From positions 1 to 52,963 of the forward strand of contig PXRJ01000066.1 in assembly GCA_003021705.1 (NCBI GenBank): 52,963 nt of DNA, in the 5' to 3' direction. Shown here piece by piece: positions 45,846 to 52,963 of this stretch. The notes beneath the pieces were generated by a model. That model did not search any database. It had not been told where the DNA came from and saw only the letters and a program-made list of their open reading frames with translations. The DNA is from Halobacteriales archaeon QS_3_64_16 (GTDB taxonomy: Archaea; Halobacteriota; Halobacteria; Halobacteriales; Halococcaceae). Position 1 is the first letter of the stretch. Every line of letters begins with the position of its first letter. Made by a program: the position numbers and the translations under genes.

Positions 45846-46113
45846 TTCTATGGCTGCGTTCCTCCATGCGTACTCGCCGTATCACAACGTCACGGAGCGC
45901 GCGTACCCTGCGCTTCTGTTCACGACCGGCGAGGGCGATAGCCGGGTCGATCCGTTTCACGCCCGGAAGATGACTGCGAGACTCCAGGCTCGGAGTACCG
46001 GCAACGAACCGATCTTCCTGAAGACGTACGGGGATACCGGCCACGGGATCAGCAAACCCGTCTCACGGGTGATCGAAGAACGACTCGCCGACCGCCTCGG
46101 TCTCTATCGGTAG
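45846..46113 (+). pseudogene. C-terminal remnant of a prolyl oligopeptidase (S9)
   Basis: The frame reads MAAFLHAYSPYHNVTERAYPALLFTTGEGDSRVDPFHARKMTARLQ... (shown in part) and ends LADRLGLYR. SPYHN, GEGDSRVDPFHA and GHGISKP match the region of S9 peptidases that holds the catalytic Asp and His. The N-terminal propeller and the catalytic Ser (GGSNGG-type) are absent; sequence just upstream is scrambled across frames. It is a dead fragment. Confidence 0.65.
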
Positions 46114-46653
46114 GGCCACTCGATTCCGTAGCCTCCGTGGTCCCAGCTCTCGGTTTCGTCGTCGCTCGCTCGCGCTCGCCGAACACCGACGGGCAGGCCG
46201 ATCGTCGTTCGAATCCCGGGACGCTGGTTCGTATCACGGCTACGAACGGAGGAATCGTCTTCGAGCCGTGATTGTGCTTCTTGAGAGCTGTTAGCGGCAG
46301 TCGAATCAGTCGGCAGTCCGGCGGATGTCCGCGGTTCTGGTCGACTCCTCACCGGTTCGATCCGGTTGCCGAGTCGAGCCCACTCGTTCTCGTAGCGCCT
46401 CAGCAACTCGAACCACGCTGCGCGGAACGGTCACTGATAGAGTAGCGATGGTCGCTATCGTAGCGATCACCGCCACGAAAACTGGAGCAACACTCAGTAC
46501 GATACCGAACACTGCGAGCAGAGGAACGCCGAGCGCGAGTACGGGAACGATAGCTGAAGAGGAGTGCTGATCAGTACTGCGGTACGCATCGGTTCGCCTG
46601 CCGCTATCCGACCGATTGCCAATGCTGCTTTGGGAGGAAATTGAACCTCTCAT
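46104..46653 (-). pseudogene. Two-TM membrane protein, frameshifted
   Basis: From ATG 46653 the frame gives a polar N-terminus and two hydrophobic segments (IVPVLALGVPLLAVFGIVL, APVFVAVIATIATIATL). Removing one base near 46430 continues it as PFRAAWFELLRRYENEWARLGNRIEP and an acidic, Ser-rich end at 46104; left as is, the tail is unnaturally basic. The join gives 182 aa. Family not recognised. It overlaps the peptidase remnant on the other strand by ten bases. Confidence 0.45.
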
Positions 46654-47375
46654 GTGGTTGTAAATACTCCCTCAGCACGGATAAGTGTGAATAAATAACC
46701 TCGTGAAATAAGGTGAAAACGTTATCACAGAGGCTGAGAGACAAACACAAGGATTCGAGGGGATAACGTTCGAATTAGAGCTAATTATCATTTTAGATAT
46801 GATTTCTGTATTCACACCAGCGCTACGCTGCCGGTGGCGCGATGGTCCGGCACTGTGTATTTCTCGTCTCACCGTGGGCTCGTTCCTGCTACTCGCTCGC
46901 TAGATGCCGCGATCGTTTCCGGGCGATCCACTCTTTCTTGACCGACGAATCGACGAGCGGATCCGCCTCCTATCGCTCGAGTCCCTGCCGGCGACCGCAC
47001 ACGACCACACGACAAGGGACCGCTCCCCTCACGACGAACGACGAGGCTACCTAGAGGAGCAATAGCCCTCTACGACCGCGGTTAGTCGCGAGAATCACGA
47101 AGAGCCAGCCCGTCGATACGATCGAGGTGGAGGTCCGTAGCGACGAGTTCGGCGACCATCGCGCGGGTGATCCCTGCGATCAGTACAGCAAAAGGCTGAA
47201 TTCACTCCTGCCGGTTCCGTCGATCGACGCGGCTATCGATCGCTTCGCGCGCGGTCGTCGCAGTGAAGTGAAGCGGCTCGGTCCGGTCGAGTGTCGCTGC
47301 TATTCGGGGGATCGACGTGTTAGAAGCAGCGGAGAGCACGCGACCGGACTCGATATCGGCCCAGCGTCCCCCACC
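46654..47375. other. AT-rich, gene-free stretch
   Basis: Bases 46660-46810 are much more AT-rich than the surroundings (AAATAACCTCG, AATTATCATTTTAG). Beyond that lie degenerate frames. On the minus strand MVAELVATDLHLDRIDGL near 47155-47080 has plausible composition but is 25 aa long and unrecognised. Nothing here is a supported gene. Confidence 0.45.
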
Positions 47376-47519
47376 TCACTCGAGCGGGAGATGGTCTCGG
47401 CCTGGAACGCAGTCAAGTGGAAAGCCGAAGAGTATGAGGTCCCCTGGCGCGAGGCAGCCTACATCGTCGTGCTCGAACGGATCGCCGACGCTCACGAGAC
47501 GCGCGGCCTGTGGCCGTGA
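47376..47519 (+). pseudogene. C-terminal remnant of glutamate dehydrogenase
   Basis: SLEREMVSAWNAVKWKAEE then YEVPWREAAYIVVLERIADAHETRGLWP before TGA. Haloarchaeal glutamate dehydrogenases end with a helix and AYIVALxRIAEAHEARGLWP, so only the last ~47 residues remain. Upstream in the frame (from 47127) there is no GDH sequence. It is the second dead gene end in 1.7 kb. Confidence 0.7.
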
Positions 47520-47688
47520 TATTCGAGCGAAGAACTCCTCCTCTCTCTGTTCAGTCCACCGACGACGAGGACTACAGTACGATCCACTCACAGAGTGTCC
47601 TCCGAGTGTGCGTATGCCGCCGAATCGACAGCGAAACGAATACGAGGGGAGTGGCGGCGAGTACGGATATGAGGATACGAAGGGGACG

Positions 47689-48882
47689 ATGAGCACGGCC
47701 GATCGGTCCCGGTACAGTACACTTGGCCTCGTCGCCGGGTTGTTCTTGCTCTCGACCGCGGCAGCAGCCTACGAGATCGCCCCTGCGAGCGTCCTGCCGG
47801 TCGTCCGCGGCGCGCTCGATATCGGTCCGACCGCGGCGGGGTGGCTCGTGAGCGTCATGTACGCGACGGCCGTTCTCGCAAGCGTCCCCGTCGGATTCCT
47901 CCTCGATCGGGTCTCGGTCCGTCGGGCGGTTACCGTCGGCGGGGGTGCGCTCCTCGTTGCCGGCGTCTGGGGCTGGTACGCGGCGACGCTTGGCGCGTAC
48001 TGGTGGCTGCTGTGCTCCCGTGTCCTCGGGGGCATCGCCTACGTGTTGTTCTGGAACGCCGGGGCGAACACGGTCGGGCGCGCCGTGAGTCCCGAGCGCC
48101 GTGCGACCGCCGTCGGCGTCTTCACTGCGAGCGCGCCGGTCGGGTTCACCCTCGGGCAGTTCGGCAGCCCGTTGATCGCCGGTCGCTTCGGCTGGCCCGC
48201 GATCCTGCCCGCGTTCGCGGCGATCGCCGCCCTCGGCGTCGCGGTCTTCGCGCTCGCGACGCGGCGGGGCTCCCTCGGCGGCGCTGGGAACGAACCCGAT
48301 CGGGATGGCGTCGCTGCCCTGCTGACCGACCGAGCGGTCTGGACGCTCTGTGTACTCTGTTTCCTCGCCTACGCGCTCTATCTCTTCCTCAACACCTGGA
48401 TGCCGAGCTACCTGGTCGAGAACTTCGACGTTCCGCTCGCGGTGAGCGGTCTACTCACCGCGCTCCTGCCGGCGGTCGGGATCGTCGCCCGGTCGAGCGG
48501 CGGCGTGCTCTCGAACCGGCTGTTCGGCCGGCGGCGCCGTCCCGTGGCGATAGTGGCCTTCGTTGTTGCCGCGCCCGCCGTGACGAGCGTCGCCGTGGTA
48601 TCGGGCGTCGGGCTACTGATCGGACTGTTGGTCGTCGTCGGCTTCACCGTACAAGTCGTCATCGGCTTGCTATTTTCGTATATCACGGAGATCGTCGCCG
48701 CGGACGTGCAGGCAACGGCCGTCTCGATGCTGACGAGCGTCGGGCTCTTCGGCGCGTTCGTCGGCCCGATCGTCGCTGGCGAGGTCATTAGTCGAGCGGG
48801 TTACCGGCCGGCCTTTCTGCTCGCGGGCGGCGCTGGGCTACTCGGCGTCGTCCTGGCGTGGCGGGCACCTGAACCGGCATGA
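47689..48882 (+). CDS. MFS transporter
   Basis: A 397-aa major facilitator with 12 hydrophobic segments. The loop between TM2 and TM3 reads GFLLDRVSVRRAVTVGG, the MFS motif-A region; TM5 ends in TASAPVGFTLGQFGSP. The second half begins near residue 210 (RAVWTLCVLCFLAYALYLF) and shows SNRLFGRRRRPVA. It resembles CynX/NimT- or nitrate/sugar-type carriers; the substrate is unknown. ATG 47689 was chosen; an ATG at 47613 would add 25 polar residues. It stands just after the gene-remnant region. Confidence 0.9.
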   Translation: MSTADRSRYSTLGLVAGLFLLSTAAAAYEIAPASVLPVVRGALDIGPTAAGWLVSVMYATAVLASVPVGFLLDRVSVRRAVTVGGGALLVAGVWGWYAATLGAYWWLLCSRVLGGIAYVLFWNAGANTVGRAVSPERRATAVGVFTASAPVGFTLGQFGSPLIAGRFGWPAILPAFAAIAALGVAVFALATRRGSLGGAGNEPDRDGVAALLTDRAVWTLCVLCFLAYALYLFLNTWMPSYLVENFDVPLAVSGLLTALLPAVGIVARSSGGVLSNRLFGRRRRPVAIVAFVVAAPAVTSVAVVSGVGLLIGLLVVVGFTVQVVIGLLFSYITEIVAADVQATAVSMLTSVGLFGAFVGPIVAGEVISRAGYRPAFLLAGGAGLLGVVLAWRAPEPA

Positions 48883-49334
48883 ACGACAGTCGACGATAGC
48901 TGGGAAGGAGGATGTATGGTTAGTCCATCCATAAGCGCTCGCCTGTGCCCTCGCGCTACCGATCAGCCTCTTCTTCCGATCATTTCCGACGAAGCGGTGG
49001 TGAACGTCGCCCTCGATGCGGTGCCGATCTTCTGCCTCGGCCTGTGCGAGGCCCGTCGAGAAGTAGTACGACGGGCGGGGTTGCGTCGGCCTCCGTCTCA
49101 CCGATTCAGCGGAGACCGCAGGCTTACGCCGCGACATCGATCCATCGGTCCCCGACCGGACGACCGATCAGTTCGGCCGCCCAACGGATCGGCTGTTGGA
49201 GAACAGTACGGCAGCGAGAAGGAGATGAACTCGTAACCCGGTCGATCGACGTCGTCAGCCCGTTCACAGGACGACTTTCGAGGAGAGGGCGCCGACCAGC
49301 AAGAACGGAGTTCTCCGGAAATACCGAACGGACG
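48883..49334. other. Gene-free spacer
   Basis: Several frames are open, but their products are Arg/Pro/Ser-rich and unlike haloarchaeal proteins. No promoter, repeat or RNA feature stands out. Confidence 0.5.
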
Positions 49335-50582
49335 CTACGGTCCCGAGGCGTCGAGCGATCGGGTTCGTTCGACCGAGCGTGACGTACGACGCGATCCCGA
49401 TCGGCCGGCCCGGACCAGGGTCCCGGTCAGGATCGCCACGCTGGCGACCAAAAATAGCGAACCGATCGAGGAGGAGGGATCGGCAAAGAGTAGGTAGATC
49501 GGAGCCGCGGCCGACGGCCCGAGCGCGACGATCGCGATCTGTGAGAGCACCGGGCCACAACAACAACACGCCTGGGGCGCGGCGACCCCAACCGTCCCCG
49601 CAGTGGTACCTGAGCCCGAGCCCGAACCCGAGCGACTGGCTCCCTCCCTGCCCTGCCACTGGTAAGCGACCAGCGCCGCGTTCAGCCCGATGAGCGCGCC
49701 GAAGACGCCGAGTAAGAGCACCATCCCGACCGAAAACATTCCACCGAGGGGCAGACTGGGGAACCAGAACTCGATCGCGGGCCACGTCACCAGCGGGCTG
49801 GCGACCGGCTGGGTCGTAACGATCCGCTCGGCCAGGGAGATCCCGGTCCCGTCGTCCGGGATGATCGTGAGCATGCCCGTCGAGAACAGGAAAAATATCA
49901 CGCCAAGCGCGCCGACAGCGAGGCCGAACCCTCGAGCCAGCCGGTCGGCCCACAACCCGGCGAGCAGCCCTCGAGCGTCGCGCCACAGGACATACCCGAG
50001 TGCCAGAGGCAGGATCAGGACGATCGAATAGCCGAGGGGATGGGTGAGCGAATCGATACCGAAGCCGGCCATGAGCCCGGGGTAGGCGACCCAGGCCCCC
50101 AGTAGAATACCGAGTCCGGCGTACCGCGGGCGAGTCGGCCACCGGTAGCGACCGCCGAGCAGGCTCGCGACCGCGATTCCTAGTCCAAAAGCGAGCATGA
50201 GCGGGTCGTGGATCGCACGCGGGATCACCGGGTCCGTAGCGTACCACTCGACCGGCGAGAGTTGAACGAGCCCGATCGCGCCGAGAACCGCCACTGCCAG
50301 GCCCGCGAACACGCCATACAAGGCGTACTTCGAGTAGGCCGGTCGCAGAACGCGCGGGAGATACGCGCTCGCGAGGACCGTCCCGATCCCGAGGCCGAGC
50401 GGGAGGAGTGCGTGCCACTGGGTCACGTGAACGCCGACGATGTAGACGTCCGTTCCGCCGGCGTGTGCGGCCGCGGTCGGCATCGCGAGGAGGGCTCCGA
50501 AAAGGGCCGTGAGAACCGTCAGGGCGTGTCCGACTCGCAGTCGCGGGCTCCGGACTCCTCCCGGCGTTTCGGGAACTGCCAT
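49335..50582 (-). CDS. Polytopic membrane protein with a Cys-Cys-Cys-Cys motif
   Basis: The N-terminal signal ends near TAAAHAGG, followed by about ten hydrophobic segments over 415 aa. A loop rich in Gly and Ser precedes APQACCCCGPVLSQIAI, four Cys in a row (about residues 339-342) at the mouth of the penultimate TM helix, a candidate metal site. Additional His residues lie near the mature N-terminus (GVHVTQWHALLP). It diverges from the Tat lipoprotein gene at 50741 with 158 bases between them. No family was recognised; a metal transport or sensing role is inferred. ATG 50609 is an alternative start. Confidence 0.72.
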   Translation of the reverse strand: MAVPETPGGVRSPRLRVGHALTVLTALFGALLAMPTAAAHAGGTDVYIVGVHVTQWHALLPLGLGIGTVLASAYLPRVLRPAYSKYALYGVFAGLAVAVLGAIGLVQLSPVEWYATDPVIPRAIHDPLMLAFGLGIAVASLLGGRYRWPTRPRYAGLGILLGAWVAYPGLMAGFGIDSLTHPLGYSIVLILPLALGYVLWRDARGLLAGLWADRLARGFGLAVGALGVIFFLFSTGMLTIIPDDGTGISLAERIVTTQPVASPLVTWPAIEFWFPSLPLGGMFSVGMVLLLGVFGALIGLNAALVAYQWQGREGASRSGSGSGSGTTAGTVGVAAPQACCCCGPVLSQIAIVALGPSAAAPIYLLFADPSSSIGSLFLVASVAILTGTLVRAGRSGSRRTSRSVERTRSLDASGP

Positions 50583-50740
50583 TAGCGGCAGTTCGGTCCC
50601 GAGCCCCATCTATCCATCGTACCGACCGCCGGCTCGTCGTCGGTCGAGCAGCGTGGGTCGCGTCTCGAGCCGTCGACGATGGACACTGGTTCGAGCATCG
50701 TACCAGAACCGCCTTTCGGCCCTGGGTTCGACTAGCGCCA

Positions 50741-51934
50741 ATGAGGAGACGGAGGTTCCTACAGGCGACAGGTCTCGCCGGAGCGAGCGCTCTGGCCGGT
50801 TGCACGGGCACGGATCTCTTCGAAGTGCGATCGAGCGCGACGCGGAACCCGCCGGTACCTGATAGTCGCCCGAACGCCGTCTACTACCCTTCCCACGTCG
50901 AGGGCATGGAGATGGCCGGTACGAGCGGGAAAGCGGCGACGGATGAAACGGGGACGACGAACGGTTCGGACGGCAGGGAAGGCCCGAACGAGTCGGGCGG
51001 GATGGAGGGATCGAACGGATCGAGCGAGACGGCGAGCACGGCCGGCACCGACGAGTACGCTTTCGCACTCATGTACAGCTACCCCCATCGCTTCTGGACC
51101 GTCACCGGCAGCGAGCGCTCGAAGACCGCTTTGCAGGACGCCGATTCGCTCCATCTCATGGCGAGCGTCTGGCATCCGGCTTCCGGAACTGTGCTTCCCG
51201 ACACCGGCCTCTCCGTCGAGATCACCCAGGACGGCGACCTCGTCTCCCAGGAGGTCATCTACCCGATGCTCTCCCAGGGGATGGGCTTTCACTACGGCGC
51301 GAACTTCGAGCTGCCCGAAGAAGGGACCTACACCGCGGCGCTGAGCGTCGGCGCGATGAGTTCTCGTCGGACCGGCGTCTTTCAGGGACTCTTTTCCGAG
51401 CCACGTTTCGCGGAGATCGACTTCGAGTACCGGCAGTCGAACCTAGAGGAAATCTCCTTCCGCGTGCTCGAAGAGAAGGCCGGGACGAAGGGGGCAATCG
51501 AACCGATGGACATGCCCATGCTCCCCCACTCCTACGCGCCGACACGGAAGGAGCTTCCCGGCCGCGTTCTCGGCGAGGAAACGACCGGAGACGCGACGCT
51601 CCTCGCGACGATACTCGACAGGTCGCCAGAGGGAGTCGGGAAGTCGGGCCCCTATCTCGCCCTCTCCGCACGCACGCCTTACAACCGGCTCGTGATCCCC
51701 TCGATGGCGCTCTCGGGGATACAGAAGCGCGGCAGTGAGACGAGATTCGAGGGCGAGCTTCTCCGCACGCTCGATCCCGATCTCGGCTATCATTACGGTG
51801 CCGGCCTCGAGGGCGTCCGGTCGGGCGACGAACTCGCGATTGCAGTCGACACCCTGCCACAGGTCGCGCGCCACGAGGGTTACGAGACGGCCTTTCTCGA
51901 CGGGATGGGCGAGGTGAGCTTCACGGTCCCGTGA
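50741..51934 (+). CDS. Tat lipoprotein resembling P19-type iron transport proteins
   Basis: A 397-aa protein starting MRRRRFLQATGLAGASALAGC: twin arginine plus lipobox, so exported folded and lipid-anchored. A Gly/Ser/Glu linker with Met-rich VEGMEMAG leads to a beta domain: YAFALMYSYPHRFWTVTG, ADSLHLMASVWHPASG, MLSQGMGFHYGANFELPEEGTYTAAL, and later MDMPMLPHSYAP and GYHYGAGLEG. Met and His in these positions are like the metal ligands of P19/Tp34 proteins, which bind iron or copper outside the cell. It sits between two metal-type membrane protein genes. The family call is by resemblance only. Confidence 0.65.
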   Translation: MRRRRFLQATGLAGASALAGCTGTDLFEVRSSATRNPPVPDSRPNAVYYPSHVEGMEMAGTSGKAATDETGTTNGSDGREGPNESGGMEGSNGSSETASTAGTDEYAFALMYSYPHRFWTVTGSERSKTALQDADSLHLMASVWHPASGTVLPDTGLSVEITQDGDLVSQEVIYPMLSQGMGFHYGANFELPEEGTYTAALSVGAMSSRRTGVFQGLFSEPRFAEIDFEYRQSNLEEISFRVLEEKAGTKGAIEPMDMPMLPHSYAPTRKELPGRVLGEETTGDATLLATILDRSPEGVGKSGPYLALSARTPYNRLVIPSMALSGIQKRGSETRFEGELLRTLDPDLGYHYGAGLEGVRSGDELAIAVDTLPQVARHEGYETAFLDGMGEVSFTVP

Positions 51935-52104
51935 GCCGAACCGGCCGCGATCCGCGGCGGAGCGACGGCGGGCGGGACGACCGGAAAGCCACTGTCCGGA
52001 CCCTCGCTCGCCCGAACGATCCGATCGATCGGGCGAGCCCGCGCTGTGATCGGCGTCGAGCCGGCATCGTGTGAGTGTAGTACGCGCGGGACGGAAGGAG
52101 AAGT

Positions 52105-52963
52105 GTGACTCGGGACGCTATCGATCGGTGGGTTCTGGCCGGCGTCGCCGGTCTGTGTGCGCTCAGCGGCGTCGCTGTGCTCGCGATCCCGGTCGCCGCT
52201 CACGCGGGGAGCCTAAGCGGCTCCCAAGAATCGCTCGCGATCCCAACGTGGCTCTTTCTCGTCACTGGCGGCGGTGCCGTCGGGGCCTCCTTTCTGCTCG
52301 CGAGTTTCGTGACCGACCGAACCTTCATCAGGTCAGTACATAGCTGGCACCGCCGGCGAGCCCTTCCGGCGCGAGCGGGGCTGCTCGCCGCCGGGCGAGC
52401 GATCGGCGTTCTCGGACTCTTGCTTGCGATTCTCGTCGGCTTTCTCGGCCCGCCCTCTCCCCAAGGCAATCTCGCGATACTCCTGGTCTGGGTCGGCTGG
52501 TGGGCCGGCTTCACGATGTCGAGTTATCTCCTGGGGAACGCCTGGCCGGTACTCAACCCCTGGCGGACCCTCGCCCGCTCGCTTCCCGCCGTGGGCCGGG
52601 CGTACCCCGATCGGCTGGGAGCCTGGCCCAGCGTCGTCGCCCTCCTGGGACTGATCTGGATCGAGATCGTTAGCCCCATCGCGACCGATCCGCGAGCACT
52701 CGCGACCCTGATCGTCGTCTACTCGACCCTCACGCTCGCAGGGGCGGTCGTCTACGGATCCGAGGTCTGGTTCCGGCGGGCGGACCCGATCGCGCGAGTC
52801 TTTCGGTACTACGGCCGTGTCGCCCCGCTCACGACCGAGGACGGTAGACTTCGAGTGCGGCTGCCGGGAAGCGCACTCACCGAAACGCGACTGGTAGACG
52901 GGTGGGACGAGGTCGGGTTCGTCATCGCCCTGCTGTGGGGGACGACCTTCGACGGACTGGTGC
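52105..52963 (+). CDS. Polytopic membrane protein, paralogue of the one at 33468 (partial)
   Basis: GTG 52105 follows a good Shine-Dalgarno sequence, GGAAGGAG, seven bases upstream; ATG-only searches miss it. The frame is open to the window edge (286 codons). The signal peptide ends in VAAHAGS, then TM segments follow. NPWRTLARSL, RLGAWPSVVALLGLIWIEI, FRRADPIARVFRYYGRVAPL and TTFDGLV match, in order, the frameshifted gene at 33468, so it is a paralogue with an intact frame here. It follows the Tat lipoprotein by 170 nt, probably one operon. Confidence 0.75.
   Translation, partial: MTRDAIDRWVLAGVAGLCALSGVAVLAIPVAAHAGSLSGSQESLAIPTWLFLVTGGGAVGASFLLASFVTDRTFIRSVHSWHRRRALPARAGLLAAGRAIGVLGLLLAILVGFLGPPSPQGNLAILLVWVGWWAGFTMSSYLLGNAWPVLNPWRTLARSLPAVGRAYPDRLGAWPSVVALLGLIWIEIVSPIATDPRALATLIVVYSTLTLAGAVVYGSEVWFRRADPIARVFRYYGRVAPLTTEDGRLRVRLPGSALTETRLVDGWDEVGFVIALLWGTTFDGLV

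Noticed and set aside
46140-46230. Possible tRNA, because GTTCGAATCCC resembles a T-arm
   Set aside because: No matching acceptor stem, anticodon arm or D-arm can be drawn around it, and it lies inside a coding frame on the other strand.
49264-50811. 515-codon minus-strand frame over the CCCC membrane protein
   Set aside because: Its product is Arg/Pro-rich and lacks any domain; the overlapping frame 49335-50582 has TM helices and acidic loops. High-GC genomes give such shadows.
1-52963. CRISPR array, IS element or rRNA
   Set aside because: No regularly spaced direct repeats, transposase frames or conserved rRNA stretches were found on reading both strands.

Overview
The window is chromosomal DNA from a haloarchaeon (class Halobacteria). 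The evidence is high GC, strongly acidic proteins, several promoters whose TATA box sits about 27 nt before the start codon (leaderless transcripts), Tat-dependent lipoproteins, and archaeal-only genes (mptE, archease plus rtcB, rnp4, Orc1/Cdc6). The genus cannot be told from the sequence alone. There is no CRISPR array, rRNA, convincing tRNA or intact insertion sequence.

Layout. 1-5.1 kb: a frameshifted membrane protein, an FAD oxidoreductase, an AI-2E-type transporter and a quinone-oxidoreductase-like MDR enzyme. 5.1-7.7 kb: a pterin operon read leftward, folP-mptE-2H phosphoesterase, in which MptE makes the pterin diphosphate that FolP uses. 7.9-9.2 kb: an AT-rich foreign gene with an SHIIP zinc motif, cut by an in-frame TGA. 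9.5-16.4 kb: housekeeping genes for replication (orc/cdc6), tRNA splicing (archease, rtcB), RNase P (rnp4), a CRM RNA-binding protein and MscS, with nested inverted repeats around a small zinc-ribbon gene. 16.7-20 kb: two GT4 glycosyltransferases flanking an AT-rich insert that encodes a four-TM protein with a PD-(D/E)XK nuclease domain. 20-33 kb: metabolic enzymes, a photolyase, a dockerin-ended beta-helix surface protein, remnants of a cupin and a zinc-ribbon gene, a ribose-1,5-bisphosphate isomerase-like protein and a beta-propeller-like secreted protein.

33.4-37.4 kb and 49.3-53 kb hold two related modules. The first has a polytopic membrane protein, a Tat-exported DyP-peroxidase-like lipoprotein and a TM protein/wHTH regulator pair. 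The second has a membrane protein with four consecutive cysteines, a Tat lipoprotein resembling P19 iron-transport proteins, and a paralogue of the first module's membrane protein. Together they look like an uncharacterised metal (iron or copper) handling system and are my main candidate for something new.

37.5-40.7 kb is a 2-oxoacid dehydrogenase operon (E1alpha-E1beta-separate lipoyl domain-E2 catalytic domain). The lipoyl domain has Arg where the lipoyl-lysine should be, and both E1alpha and E2 are frameshifted. 41-45.4 kb carries a PfkB kinase, BtpA, an aldo/keto reductase and a frameshifted acyl-CoA synthetase. 45.5-47.5 kb is a graveyard of gene ends (prolyl oligopeptidase, glutamate dehydrogenase), followed by an MFS transporter.

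Caution: about ten otherwise intact genes are broken by single-base changes, nearly all in short homopolymers. This looks more like base-calling error than real decay, so those genes may be intact in the organism. The TGA at 8509 and the TGA in the cupin remnant are substitutions and look like real decay.
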